Source of the DNA: Thermoclostridium caenicola
GTDB lineage: Bacteria; Bacillota; Clostridia; DSM-8532
Reading direction: 5' to 3'
Length of the DNA stretch: 58,099 nt
Assembly: GCF_900142095.1 (NCBI RefSeq)
Contig: NZ_FQZP01000010.1
Location: forward strand, 1 to 58,099
The notes beneath the pieces were generated by a model. It had not been told where the DNA came from and did no database searches. It saw only the letters and a program-made list of their open reading frames with translations. The position numbers and the translations under genes were made by a program. Numbering within the stretch: the first letter of the stretch is position 1; each line of letters starts with the position of its first letter. Below are positions 35,625-44,472 of this stretch, one piece after another.

Positions 35625-37280
35625 TTAACGCGCTGCGGATTTCCCGGCTTCTCCGCCCTTGATGGAAGGTACAGCAGCCCGGATGATCATGAGCACGCTG
35701 AAGAGGACCACCAGGGATATCGGCAGGACAACCCACGCGGAGGGGATGAATCCGGCCAGGATATAGCCCAGGAAGGAGACAGCAGCCACTGTGAGGGCAT
35801 AGGGAAGCTGGGTGGAGACATGGTTGATATGGCTGCACATGGCTCCGGTGGAGGACATGATGGTGGTATCGGAAATCGGTGAGCAATGGTCGCCGCATAC
35901 CGCTCCGGCCAGGCAGGCGGATATGGTAACAATCAGAAGCTCGGGAGTTCCGCCGGAAAAGGCTGCGGACTTATCGAAGACATCGACCACCAGGGGCAGC
36001 AGGATGCCGAAAGTACCCCAGGAGGTGCCGGTTGCGAAGGACATCCCTACGGCTATGGCGAACACGATGGCCGGCAGGAATACTGTGGCGGCGCTTTCAT
36101 TGAAAATGCCGCTTACAAACTCGCTTGAACCAAGAGACTTGGTTAACCCGCTCAAAGTCCAGGCAAGGGTCAGGATGAGGATGGCGGGAACCATGGCCTT
36201 GAAACCATTGGGCAGGCATGCCATGCATTCATTGAAAGAAAGCACCTTTCGGCCAATGAAATAGATAATGATGATGATCAGGGCCAGAACCGAGCCCAGC
36301 GACAAGCCAAGTGAAGCGTCACAATTGGCGAAGGCGTTCACAATGTTCTCACCTTCCAAAATGCCGCCCGTATAGAGCATGCCCAGGATGCAGCATACGA
36401 TGAGGACAATGACGGGAATGACCAGATCCCGCACCTTTCCTTTCGTGTTCCGTGCCTGGTTTTCCTGCCCTTCAAAGGGACGATCGGGCGTTGTGTAAAG
36501 ATCCCCGTTCAGGGCGTTTTCCTCATGTTTTCTCATTGGCCCGTACTCAATGCCCAGGAAGGCGATGATCAGAATCATGGCAAGGGTCAGCAGGGAATAC
36601 AGGTTGTATGGAATGGCGCGAATAAAGAGCTCAAAGCCGTCATAGCCCTCCACTACGCCTGTAACGGCTGCCGCCCAGGAGGAGATGGGAGCGATCATGC
36701 AGATGGGAGCGGCCGTGGCATCCACCAGGTAGGCCAGTTTTGCGCGGGAGATCCTGTGCTTGTCGGTGATGGGACGCATTACGTTGCCAACGGTCAGGCA
36801 GTTGAAATAGTCATCCACGAAGATCAGGACGCCAAGCCCAAAGGTAGACAGGATGGCACCTTTTCGGGTTTTTATCCTTCTGCTGGCCCATTCTCCGTAG
36901 GCGGCAGAACCGCCGGCCTGGTTCATCAGGCATACGATGGTTCCCAGCACCACCAGGAAAATGAGGATGCCTACATTCCAGCTGTCGGCCAGGGATGCGA
37001 TAAAGCCGTCATTTAACATGACGGTGAAGGCATTAACAGGATTGAAGTTGGCATACAGCAAGGCGGCGCTCAGGATGCCTATGAAGAGCGAGCTGTACAC
37101 CTCCTTCGTGATGAGGGCCAGAACGATGGCGATAATTGGCGGAAGAAGGGCCCAGAATGTGCCATAAACAAAGCTCTGGCTTTCTTCACCGGAGGCGTCT
37201 TCGGCAAAGACAGGCAGCGCAAAGACGGTGAGTATGGCTGCAAGAACAAGCAGCAGCAGGAGCAGTTTTCTTGGTTTCAT
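35625..37280 (-). CDS. NhaC-superfamily transporter, probable lysine importer
   Basis: The 551-residue protein has a cleavable-looking signal peptide (residues 1-26 ending VFAED), then about 12 hydrophobic segments of the NhaC Na+/H+ antiporter superfamily. Landmarks are IFVDDYFNCLTVGNVMRP, MIAPISSWAAAVTG, ATGTSWGTFG and CGDHCSPISDTTIMSS. By sequence alone it would be called a Na+/H+ antiporter. However, a complete lysine riboswitch lies in its leader (37374-37535), and NhaC-type proteins under lysine riboswitches were predicted to be lysine transporters (Rodionov and colleagues' LysW group, from memory). GGAGG lies six bases before the ATG. It is a single-gene unit. Confidence 0.87.
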   Translation of the reverse strand: MKPRKLLLLLLVLAAILTVFALPVFAEDASGEESQSFVYGTFWALLPPIIAIVLALITKEVYSSLFIGILSAALLYANFNPVNAFTVMLNDGFIASLADSWNVGILIFLVVLGTIVCLMNQAGGSAAYGEWASRRIKTRKGAILSTFGLGVLIFVDDYFNCLTVGNVMRPITDKHRISRAKLAYLVDATAAPICMIAPISSWAAAVTGVVEGYDGFELFIRAIPYNLYSLLTLAMILIIAFLGIEYGPMRKHEENALNGDLYTTPDRPFEGQENQARNTKGKVRDLVIPVIVLIVCCILGMLYTGGILEGENIVNAFANCDASLGLSLGSVLALIIIIIYFIGRKVLSFNECMACLPNGFKAMVPAILILTLAWTLSGLTKSLGSSEFVSGIFNESAATVFLPAIVFAIAVGMSFATGTSWGTFGILLPLVVDVFDKSAAFSGGTPELLIVTISACLAGAVCGDHCSPISDTTIMSSTGAMCSHINHVSTQLPYALTVAAVSFLGYILAGFIPSAWVVLPISLVVLFSVLMIIRAAVPSIKGGEAGKSAAR

Positions 37281-37312
37281 AACCTACCTCCATAAATCAT
37301 GAATTTTCGGCC

Positions 37313-37348
37313 TATATAAAAACATGAGGCACCGGGGGCCTCATGTTT
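37313..37348 (-). terminator. Riboswitch-controlled terminator before the lysine transporter gene
   Basis: On the minus strand AAACATGAGGC (37338-37348) pairs with GCCTCATGTTT (37320-37330), followed by TTTATAT. It lies between the lysine aptamer and the start codon, so lysine should cause premature termination. Confidence 0.85.
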
Positions 37349-37373
37349 GCAGTCGACATACATCAACAGACAT

Positions 37374-37535
37374 GATAGCGCTCCACTTTAAAAAGTGACA
37401 GTCTGACACATATTCTGTGCCAGCCCGGCAACGGCTCCTCCTGGTGGAAACCGAAACCTCGGCGGTCATTCTTTTCGTCTGCCCCGTTTGCCAGGTCATG
37501 AAGGACAGATTACTCGTAAGGACCGCGCCTCTATC
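37374..37535 (-). ncRNA. Lysine riboswitch (L box)
   Basis: Read on the minus strand, the element opens with GATAGAGGCGCG, followed by ACGAGTAA, a GCCGAGGTTTC block, CCGGGCTGGCACAG, CTGTCAC and the closing GTGGAGCGCTATC. These are the conserved blocks of the lysine aptamer in the right order. The closing stem pairs GATAG (37531-37535) with CTATC (37374-37378). The 162-base span is the normal size. It precedes a terminator and the NhaC-family gene. Confidence 0.9.
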
Positions 37536-37570
37536 ATTCCTTCCTGATTCGATTTTCAGCTCTTTTCTTA

Positions 37571-37600
37571 AGCATATTCAATGCGATAGCCAAATGTCAA
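37571..37600 (-). promoter_or_regulatory. Promoter of the lysine-riboswitch transcript
   Basis: On the minus strand TTGACA (37595-37600) and TATGCT (37571-37576) are 18 bases apart, about 35 bases upstream of the aptamer. Confidence 0.65.
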
Positions 37601-37798
37601 TAAGTATAAGGTTTTTAGCAGAATTTGTGGCGTATGCACCCGTGCCGGAACGAAAGCATGTTTCAGCGGAAGTCAAGGAATACAGGCGCAAGTCGCAAGG
37701 GAGCCGTTTTGAAAAGCAGGGTGGTATTCAGAAAAATGAAAAACTTGCAGAAAATACTCGGAAACGCTTATAAATAATAGCTTTCAAGTAATATTCTA
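37601..37798. other. Intergenic stretch between divergent promoters
   Basis: No gene, repeat or known motif was recognised between the lysine-riboswitch promoter and the promoter of the ECF operon. Confidence 0.4.
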
Positions 37799-38006
37799 TT
37801 GACTAAACGCGCGAAAAATGCCATATTGGTATTAAAGACATGATATTAAACATAGATGAAAAGTGGGAAAAACCTCCTGTTCCCATGATCGGCTGATATT
37901 CCTGCAATAGACAGGATTTTCATGGCATCATGGCTCAACCGTTTTTTATATGCATAATCCGGATGTGCGGGTTATGCATACGTGAATAGAAATTTGGAAT
38001 TGGAGG
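37799..38006 (+). promoter_or_regulatory. Promoter and structured leader of the ECF transporter / SAM hydrolase operon
   Basis: TTGACT (37799-37804) and CATATT (37822-37827) are 17 bases apart. The leader holds several pairings. TGGGAA (37864-37869) pairs with TTCCCA (37880-37885), with the loop ACCTCCT complementary to the ribosome site TGGAGGG (38001-38007). CCATGAT (37883-37889) pairs with ATCATGG (37927-37933) and overlaps the first stem, so the two exclude each other. CGGCTGA (37890-37896) can pair with TCAACCG (37935-37941; one mismatch) directly before six T, like a terminator. TATGCATAA (37949-37957) pairs with TTATGCATA (37972-37980). This is riboswitch-like architecture; I do not match it to a known class. 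Confidence 0.5.
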
Positions 38007-38013
38007 GTCAAAG

Positions 38014-38601
38014 ATGAAGAAGAGCTTTCTCAAAACATTGCTTGGTGTATGGAATACCAAGACGGTCGTTGCCATCGCCATCGGTGCGGCCCTTTTCGGC
38101 GTGCTGATGAATTTCGGCGGAATCCCGATTTACACAAACACCAGGCTGACGACGGCCATGATCGTTCCTGTTATTGTGGGTTCCATGTTTGGTCCCGTTC
38201 CGGCGTTCATCACCTGCTTTGTCGGCAACACCATCGCGGATCTCATCGGCGGTTGGGGCTTCTGGTTCGACTGGTCGGTGGGTAATGGCGTGTTGGGCTT
38301 TATCGTGGGACTGTTGCCGTTCTATGGCGCCAGGATCAACGAGGGAATCTTCAAGCCCGTCCATGCCGTTATCTATGCCATTACATGTATCGTTGGCAAT
38401 GCGCTCGCATTTGGCGTTGTCACTCCATTGATGACAGTCGCTTTTTATGGCGGTGAACTGACCATCACTTTCCTTCAGGCTTTTGCAGGCGGTATTGCCA
38501 ACACAGCCGTATTGGTCATAATCGGTATTCCCATCCTGTATGCCCTCGCAAGGCGCAGCGCCCACAGCACAAACCTGAAAATGGAGGAAGAAAAGGAATA
38601 A
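38014..38601 (+). CDS. ECF transporter substrate-specificity (S) component, UPF0397-like
   Basis: The 195-residue membrane protein has about five to six hydrophobic segments and an N-terminal TKTVVAIAIGAALFGVLMNF followed by GIPIYTNTRLT, typical of the UPF0397 group of ECF S components. The S component captures the vitamin-like substrate and docks on the T component and ATPases encoded next. TGGAGGG lies seven bases before the ATG and may be masked by the leader. The substrate of this group is not established to my knowledge; automatic labels such as riboflavin are unreliable. It is the first gene of a six-gene operon. Confidence 0.82.
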   Translation: MKKSFLKTLLGVWNTKTVVAIAIGAALFGVLMNFGGIPIYTNTRLTTAMIVPVIVGSMFGPVPAFITCFVGNTIADLIGGWGFWFDWSVGNGVLGFIVGLLPFYGARINEGIFKPVHAVIYAITCIVGNALAFGVVTPLMTVAFYGGELTITFLQAFAGGIANTAVLVIIGIPILYALARRSAHSTNLKMEEEKE

Positions 38602-38604
38602 CAG

Positions 38605-40332
38605 ATGCCAGTGCGTACACCCATTGTAGAATTCAGGAACTTCAGCTTCAGATATAAATCCCAGTCGGAACCAACGCTTCACGACATCAACCTCACCATC
38701 TACAAGGGGGAAAAGGTGCTCATCCTTGGCCCCAGTGGAAGCGGAAAGTCGACGCTGGCAAATTGCATCAACGGTTTAAATCCTTTTTCATACGATGGGG
38801 TTATCACAGGCTCATGCAAAGTTGCTGGCATGGAAACCAAAAATGCCAGCATTTTTGCTCTGAGCAAGGTGGTGGGAACCGTCCTCCAGGATTCGGATGC
38901 CCAGTTTGTGGGCCTGAGCGTTGGGGAAGATATCGCCTTTGCCCTGGAAAACCAGAGCGTGCCGCGGAAAGAGATGCTGCCGAAGGTGGAATGGGCGGCC
39001 GGGGTTGTGGGCATGTCCGATTTTCTCATGCATGTGCCCTACGAGCTGTCGGGAGGACAGAAGCAGAAAGTGGCCCTGGCTGGTGTCCTGCACGGTGATG
39101 TGGACCTCCTGATCTTTGACGAACCCCTGGCTTCCCTGGACCCCATGATGGGCATGACCGCGGTGGAGCTCATCGACCGCATCCATAAGGAACAGAACAA
39201 GACGGTCCTGATCGTGGAACACCGGCTGGAGGATGTGCTGCACCGCAGCGTGGACAGGATTGTCCTGATGAACGAGGGCAGCATTGTCTATGACGGCGAT
39301 CCCGACAGGCTTCTGGCTTCCGATCTCCTGACCCGTTACGGTATTCGTGAGCCTCTCTATATCAAGGCTTTGCAATATGCCGGCTGCGAGCTGTCGAGCG
39401 AACAGAAACTGGCGGACATCCAGACGGTGGATCTGTCCCCCTTTGAAGAGCAGCTTAAAAAGCAGCAGATGATGAAGCTTGAGAAATATGTTCCCAGGCT
39501 CGGCGAGGAGATCCTGAAGGTTGAAAACGTTACCTTCGCCTATGATAAAGATCCGGTTCTTAAGAACATATCCTTCTCGGTAAGAAAGGGTGAAAAGATC
39601 GCCGTTGTGGGCAAGAACGGGGCCGGAAAGAGCACCCTGGCCAAACTGCTCTGCGGCATCGTCAGGCCCCGGGAAGGGCGTGTGCTGATTAACGGCACCG
39701 ATTATACACAGTATTCCATCAAGGAGATCGGCGAGCGAATCGGCTATGTTATGCAAAACCCCAACCAGATGCTGGTGAAGGATATCATCAAGGATGAGGT
39801 TGAGCTGGCCATGCTGCTCAGGGGAAAGAGCCGGGCGGAGATCGATGAGGCTGTCAAAAAGACCCTTAAGATGTGCGGACTCTATCCCATGAGGAATTGG
39901 CCGGTTTCGGCGGTGAGCTACGGGCAGAAGAAACGGGCCACCATTGCATCCATCCTGGTGCTCCAGCCCGAGATCATCATCCTGGACGAACCCACAGCCG
40001 GGCAGGATTTCCGCCATTATACCGAGATCATGGAGTTTTTGGACGAACTCAACAGGGAGTATGGCATCACCATCCTCTTCGTCACCCACGACATGCACCT
40101 GGCCATCCAGTACACCGACCGGGCGCTTGTCTTCTCTGAGGGCGAACTGGTGGCCGATGATTCGGTCTTCAGGGTGCTGTCCAATGATGAGGTCATTACC
40201 AAGGCCAACCTGAAGCAAACCTCCCTCTACACCCTGGCCAGGCGTTTGGGGTTCGAGCCGGAAGCCTATATCGAACACTTCATCAATTATGAAAGGATGG
40301 TGCGGGTTCATGGAAAACAAGCTGCTGATTAA
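38605..40332 (+). CDS. ECF transporter fused double ATPase component
   Basis: The 575-residue cytoplasmic protein contains two ABC ATPase domains in tandem. The first has Walker A GPSGSGKST (about 40-48), signature LSGGQKQK and Walker B LLIFDEPLASLDP. The second has Walker A GKNGAGKST (about 339), signature SYGQKKR (degenerate) and Walker B IIILDEPTAGQD. This is the EcfA-EcfA' pair in one chain, as in YkoD-like proteins. It starts three bases after the S gene's stop and overlaps the T gene by 23 bases. It should energise import of the unknown S-component substrate. Confidence 0.92.
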   Translation: MPVRTPIVEFRNFSFRYKSQSEPTLHDINLTIYKGEKVLILGPSGSGKSTLANCINGLNPFSYDGVITGSCKVAGMETKNASIFALSKVVGTVLQDSDAQFVGLSVGEDIAFALENQSVPRKEMLPKVEWAAGVVGMSDFLMHVPYELSGGQKQKVALAGVLHGDVDLLIFDEPLASLDPMMGMTAVELIDRIHKEQNKTVLIVEHRLEDVLHRSVDRIVLMNEGSIVYDGDPDRLLASDLLTRYGIREPLYIKALQYAGCELSSEQKLADIQTVDLSPFEEQLKKQQMMKLEKYVPRLGEEILKVENVTFAYDKDPVLKNISFSVRKGEKIAVVGKNGAGKSTLAKLLCGIVRPREGRVLINGTDYTQYSIKEIGERIGYVMQNPNQMLVKDIIKDEVELAMLLRGKSRAEIDEAVKKTLKMCGLYPMRNWPVSAVSYGQKKRATIASILVLQPEIIILDEPTAGQDFRHYTEIMEFLDELNREYGITILFVTHDMHLAIQYTDRALVFSEGELVADDSVFRVLSNDEVITKANLKQTSLYTLARRLGFEPEAYIEHFINYERMVRVHGKQAAD

Positions 40333-41164
40333 CCTGATCCCCGGCGACACCTTCCTTCATAGGCTGACCGGCAAGACCAAGGTCCGCACGTTTATCGTGC
40401 TCCTGATTTACCTCATCATGTCCTTTGATCTTCGGCTGATTCTGCCGTTGTTCATCCTGGGCATCATCGGTCTCAAGTCGCTGAAGCCAGCCTGGAAGAC
40501 GCTTAAGTATTTCTTTATCATCATTGTGGCAGTCAACCTGCTCAACATTGTGCTTTTCTGGCTGGCGGATCCGGACATCGGGGCCTATTGGTGCGGGGGA
40601 GGCCATACGGTGCTGTTTAAGCTGACCGACCGCTTTTACCTGACAGCCGAGACCCTCTGGTATCTGATGGTCCGTTTCATCAAGATGATTACTTCCTTCA
40701 TGGTTTCGGTGGTATTCATCCTGTCCATAACGCCGTCGGAACTGGCAGCCGGCCTGTATTCCATCAAGGTGCCCTACAAGATATGCACCATTTTCTCGCT
40801 GGCCTTCAGGTATATCCCCGATATCGGGCGTGACTTCCAGAATATCAAGGTATCCCTGCAAACGAGAGGCGTGGAGCTGGATCCCAAGAAGGCGTCCCTG
40901 AAAGACCGGTTGAAGCAGAACGTGCTGATCCTGATCCCCCTCATCATCTCCTCTTTCGACCGGGTGGCCAATATATCCAATGCCATGGATCTGAGGGGAT
41001 ACGGCAGGGGAAAGACCAGGACCTATTACAGCGAGCATGAAGAGCTGAAAGCCGACAAGGCCTTCAAGGTCATTTACGTTGCCCTGCTGCTGTTCTGCGC
41101 ATACTGGATCATCACCCACAACACCATGCCCCAGGATTTCAGGATGTGGTACCCATTCGCATGA
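40310..41164 (+). CDS. ECF transporter transmembrane (T) component
   Basis: The 284-residue membrane protein has four to five hydrophobic helices and the T-component coupling region near its C terminus, with the motif AMDLRGYGRGKTR (compare AMEARGY in EcfT). A preceding LQTRGVELDP segment is also family-typical. The start at 40310 overlaps the ATPase gene by 23 bases, and its stop overlaps the peptidase gene by ATGA. It is therefore dedicated to this operon rather than shared. Confidence 0.9.
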   Translation: MENKLLINLIPGDTFLHRLTGKTKVRTFIVLLIYLIMSFDLRLILPLFILGIIGLKSLKPAWKTLKYFFIIIVAVNLLNIVLFWLADPDIGAYWCGGGHTVLFKLTDRFYLTAETLWYLMVRFIKMITSFMVSVVFILSITPSELAAGLYSIKVPYKICTIFSLAFRYIPDIGRDFQNIKVSLQTRGVELDPKKASLKDRLKQNVLILIPLIISSFDRVANISNAMDLRGYGRGKTRTYYSEHEELKADKAFKVIYVALLLFCAYWIITHNTMPQDFRMWYPFA

Positions 41165-42507
41165 ATTTGGAACAGTATTACCCTGATATCATCAGCAGCA
41201 TATCCGAACTTGTCAGAATACCCACGGTCTATGACGCGGCATCGGTGACGCCGATCATGCCCTATGGGAAATACATCCATGAAGGGTATGAGTGGCTGAA
41301 AAGGAAGGCCCTTTCCGACGGGTTCGAGGTGCTGGAATTCGATGGCCATGCCCTGGCGATCCGCATCCCCGGAAACAGCACGGGTGAGCGGATTGACGTG
41401 ATTTCCCACCTGGATGTGGTAGCCCCCGGCGACGGATGGCTTGCCGATCCCTTCAGCGGAGAGGTTTCGGGCGGATTCATCCATGGCCGGGGTACCCAGG
41501 ATATGAAGGCCGCATTGATGCTGACTTATTATGCCCTGAAATATATAAAGGATCATGGGATACCGCTGAAAAGGGAACTCCGTGTGGTCATCGGCTGCGA
41601 TGAGGAGCGGACCATGGAAGATATGAAGTATTATGCCCGAAAGTCGGGAGTTCCGGCGTTCGCCTTCACACCTGACGGCCGATTCCCTTACACCCTGGGC
41701 GAGAAGGGCGCCCTGATGTGGTCTGTTGAAGGGCACATGGAGACCTGCATGGAAGCGCTGGAGGGCGGCATCCAGTGCAATGTCGTCAGCCCGGAGGCCT
41801 GGGCTTTGATCCGGTGCGGCCAAAGCGCTGACGCGTACCGGAACATGCTGGAGCAAAAGGGGTATCCGGGCGAGGTGTCCCGGGAAGGAGACCGGATCAG
41901 GCTTCGGGTCCTTGGCAAGGCGGCCCACGCCTCAAGGCCCGAGGACGGAGCCAATGCCACGGTGCGCCTTTTGGAGCTGGTTGCCTGTGTAAGCGCCGAT
42001 CCGCTGGCGGATCTTCTATATCGGTGCTTCTCTGATCACAACGGCAAGGGTGCAGGCCTGGACTATGACATCGCGCCCATGGGCAAACTGACCATGAACC
42101 TGGGGGTGCTCAAAGTCAGGGAGAACCAGGTATCGGCCGAGGTGGACTGCCGGTATCCTTATGGCATTACCTCCGATATCCTGACAGGCAGGTTACAGGA
42201 GGTCTTAAAGCCCCTGAAGGTGACCCTGCGGTATGACGACAGGCCCACCCTGGCCGATAAGAATTCCTCCTGGCTGAAAATCCTGCTGGATACTTACAGG
42301 GAGCTCAGCGGGGACGCCGGGGCAGAGCCTGTGATAAGCGGCGGTGTGACCTATGGGAAGGCCATCGGTAATTGTGTTGCCTTCGGACCCTTCAGGGAAG
42401 GCGAACAGGAGTTGGCCCACCAGGCCAATGAACGGATAGAAATTGAAAGAGTCAAACAGCTTTTCGAGATATACACCACCGCCATGATCCGGCTGGCAAC
42501 TTTGTGA
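41161..42507 (+). CDS. M20-family metallopeptidase (PepV/YgeY-like) in the ECF operon
   Basis: The 448-residue zinc enzyme has the M20 metal ligands in order: His83 and Asp85 in ISHLDVVAPG, Asp114 in GRGTQDMKAA, Glu148 and Glu149 in GCDEERT, and a later Asp in TPDGRFPY. A dimerisation/lid domain occupies the middle (about 190-320). It should hydrolyse a dipeptide, acyl-amino acid or similar amide. It is translationally coupled to the T component (ATGA), so it most likely processes the imported compound. There is no signal peptide. The substrate is unknown. Confidence 0.85.
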   Translation: MNLEQYYPDIISSISELVRIPTVYDAASVTPIMPYGKYIHEGYEWLKRKALSDGFEVLEFDGHALAIRIPGNSTGERIDVISHLDVVAPGDGWLADPFSGEVSGGFIHGRGTQDMKAALMLTYYALKYIKDHGIPLKRELRVVIGCDEERTMEDMKYYARKSGVPAFAFTPDGRFPYTLGEKGALMWSVEGHMETCMEALEGGIQCNVVSPEAWALIRCGQSADAYRNMLEQKGYPGEVSREGDRIRLRVLGKAAHASRPEDGANATVRLLELVACVSADPLADLLYRCFSDHNGKGAGLDYDIAPMGKLTMNLGVLKVRENQVSAEVDCRYPYGITSDILTGRLQEVLKPLKVTLRYDDRPTLADKNSSWLKILLDTYRELSGDAGAEPVISGGVTYGKAIGNCVAFGPFREGEQELAHQANERIEIERVKQLFEIYTTAMIRLATL

Positions 42508-42556
42508 GCCGAAAAATAGCATCCCGGGAAAGACATCGACAGGAGAAGGTGAGAAC

Positions 42557-43399
42557 GTGGAGAAACCGATTCTCGTATTTCAGACAGACTTTACCTATAA
42601 GGAAGGCGCGGTCTGCGCCATGTATGGCGTGGTCAAATCGGTGGACCGCAGCCTGGAGATCTTTGACGGCACCCATGAAATCCCTCATTTTGATACATGG
42701 AGTGCCTCCTATCGCCTGTACCAGACCATGCGGTTCTGGCCGAAAGGCACCATTTTTGTCTCGGTTGTGGATCCGGGTGTGGGCACATCACGCCGGGCCT
42801 GCGTGGCAAAAACCTGCGACGGCTATTATGTTGTCACCCCTGACAACGGTACGCTGACCCATCTGAAAGCCTATGTGGGCATTCAGGAAGTACGCGAGAT
42901 CGATGAGACCCGCAACCGTCTGAAAAGCACGGAGGGGACCAGCGTCTTCCACGGCAGGGATTTGTTCGGTTATTGCGCCGCAAGGCTTGCAAGCGGCATC
43001 ATTACCTACGAGGAAGTGGGACCAAACTATCCTGTGGAAGAGATCGTCATGCATCCCATCATGGAACCCAGGGTCAGCCCGAACCGGGCCGAAGGCATCT
43101 TTGAGATCTGCGATCCCAATTTCGGGAACATGTGGACCAATATCCCCGTGGACCTGTTTCTGAGCAACGGATTCGAATATGGCGATATGCTGGACATGAC
43201 CATATGCCATGAGGGCAGGATAGTCCATCGTGAAAAGGCGCTCTTTGCCAGGTCCTTCGGGTATGTCAATAAAGGGGAAACCGTTATCTATACCAATGAG
43301 CTCATGCGCATCGCGGTCGCCACCTGTATGGGCAATTTCCGCGAAACCTGGCATGTGGACTTTGGCAGTGACTGGACGGTTGTGTTTGAGAAGGCATAA
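42557..43399 (+). CDS. S-adenosylmethionine hydrolase (adenosine-forming), first of tandem pair
   Basis: The 280-residue DUF62 protein should hydrolyse S-adenosylmethionine to adenosine and methionine. The Asp-Arg-His triad of the family is visible: Asp72 and Arg79/80 in VDPGVGTSRR, His132 in VFHGRDLFGY. The N-terminal FQTDFTYKEGAV gives the adenosine-binding Asp. It starts with GTG after a GGAGAAGGTGAG site. Halogenase or fluorinase activity is unlikely because the triad for water activation is kept. The next gene is a close paralogue. Confidence 0.88.
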   Translation: MEKPILVFQTDFTYKEGAVCAMYGVVKSVDRSLEIFDGTHEIPHFDTWSASYRLYQTMRFWPKGTIFVSVVDPGVGTSRRACVAKTCDGYYVVTPDNGTLTHLKAYVGIQEVREIDETRNRLKSTEGTSVFHGRDLFGYCAARLASGIITYEEVGPNYPVEEIVMHPIMEPRVSPNRAEGIFEICDPNFGNMWTNIPVDLFLSNGFEYGDMLDMTICHEGRIVHREKALFARSFGYVNKGETVIYTNELMRIAVATCMGNFRETWHVDFGSDWTVVFEKA

Positions 43400-43418
43400 T
43401 GTGAGCGAGGTGAACGTT

Positions 43419-44264
43419 ATGAGCAGTCTTTTGATTTTCCAATCCGATTTCGGTATAGCTGACGGCGCGGTCAGTGCCATGTACGGTGTGGCCTACTCGG
43501 TATGCAGGGATCTGAAGATATGCGACCTGACCCATGAAATACCCCAGTACAATATCTGGGAGGCTTCCTACCGCCTGATTCAGACTGTTAACTACTGGCC
43601 GGAGGGTTCGGTGTTCGTTTCGGTGGTGGATCCCGGCGTGGGTTCCACGAGAAGGAGCATTGCAGCCAGGACCATAAACGGCCAGTACATCATCACGCCG
43701 GATAACGGCACGCTGACCCATATCAAGCGAATGCTGGGCATCCGGGAGGCCAGGGAGATAGACGAGGAAACCAACCGCCTTCCCAACTCCGGCGAGTCTT
43801 ATACCTTCCATGGCAGGGATATCTATGCCTACACCGGCGCCAGGCTGGCGGCAGGCATCATCAGCTTTGAGGACATAGGACCATTGGTTGATGTGGACAG
43901 CATCGTGGAGCTTCCTGTATCGGAGCCTGTTAAGGAAGGAGACACCATTACGGGCACCATCGACATCCTGGACGTCCGGTTTGGAAGCCTTTGGACAAAC
44001 ATCAGCAGGGATCTGTTCAAAACGCTGGATGTCCCCTATGGCGGCAGGGTGGAGATAACCATCATGAATGATACGCGGGAAGTCTACCGCAATATCATAC
44101 GGTATGTAAAATCCTTTGCCGATGTTTACATAGGCGAGCCCCTGGTCTATGTGAATTCGCTGGACTATATTGCTGTGGCCATCAACCAGGGATCCTTCTC
44201 AAAAGCGTATAATGTTTCGTCGGGAACCAACTGGAAGATCACCATTAAAAAGGCACAGCTCTGA
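43419..44264 (+). CDS. S-adenosylmethionine hydrolase (adenosine-forming), second of tandem pair
   Basis: The 281-residue DUF62 protein is clearly homologous to the preceding one along its full length. It also keeps the triad: Asp71 and Arg78/79 in VDPGVGSTRR, His131 in TFHGRDIYAY. The start at 43419 follows GAGGTGA; only 19 bases separate it from the first copy. Conservation of both active sites suggests that both copies are functional, perhaps as a hetero-oligomer (the family is trimeric) or with different substrates. It ends the ECF operon at a terminator. Confidence 0.88.
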   Translation: MSSLLIFQSDFGIADGAVSAMYGVAYSVCRDLKICDLTHEIPQYNIWEASYRLIQTVNYWPEGSVFVSVVDPGVGSTRRSIAARTINGQYIITPDNGTLTHIKRMLGIREAREIDEETNRLPNSGESYTFHGRDIYAYTGARLAAGIISFEDIGPLVDVDSIVELPVSEPVKEGDTITGTIDILDVRFGSLWTNISRDLFKTLDVPYGGRVEITIMNDTREVYRNIIRYVKSFADVYIGEPLVYVNSLDYIAVAINQGSFSKAYNVSSGTNWKITIKKAQL

Positions 44265-44311
44265 TCCGCAGGTTCAGCCTGCGTTCAATGGAAACGGTTA
44301 ATTGGTCATTC

Positions 44312-44343
44312 GGGGCGGGAATAAAAATCCCGCCCCATTGTAT
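44312..44343 (+). terminator. Intrinsic terminator of the ECF / SAM hydrolase operon
   Basis: GGGGCGGGA (44312-44320) pairs perfectly with TCCCGCCCC (44328-44336), followed by ATTGTATTTTC. Confidence 0.75.
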
Positions 44344-44472
44344 TTTCTTGCGCCGGTTATCGGAAAATAGATGAGGGAGAATTGGTCTGCGGCTGATTCG
44401 ACGGGCTACAACCGGGTAAGAAGAAAATGTAAGTTCTTATTCAGCGAACGGTTGCGACGGGGAGGGGAGGAT

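Noticed and set aside
38812-40350. Minus-strand frame of 512 codons opposite the ECF double ATPase
   Set aside because: Shadow of a gene with intact Walker motifs in both halves.
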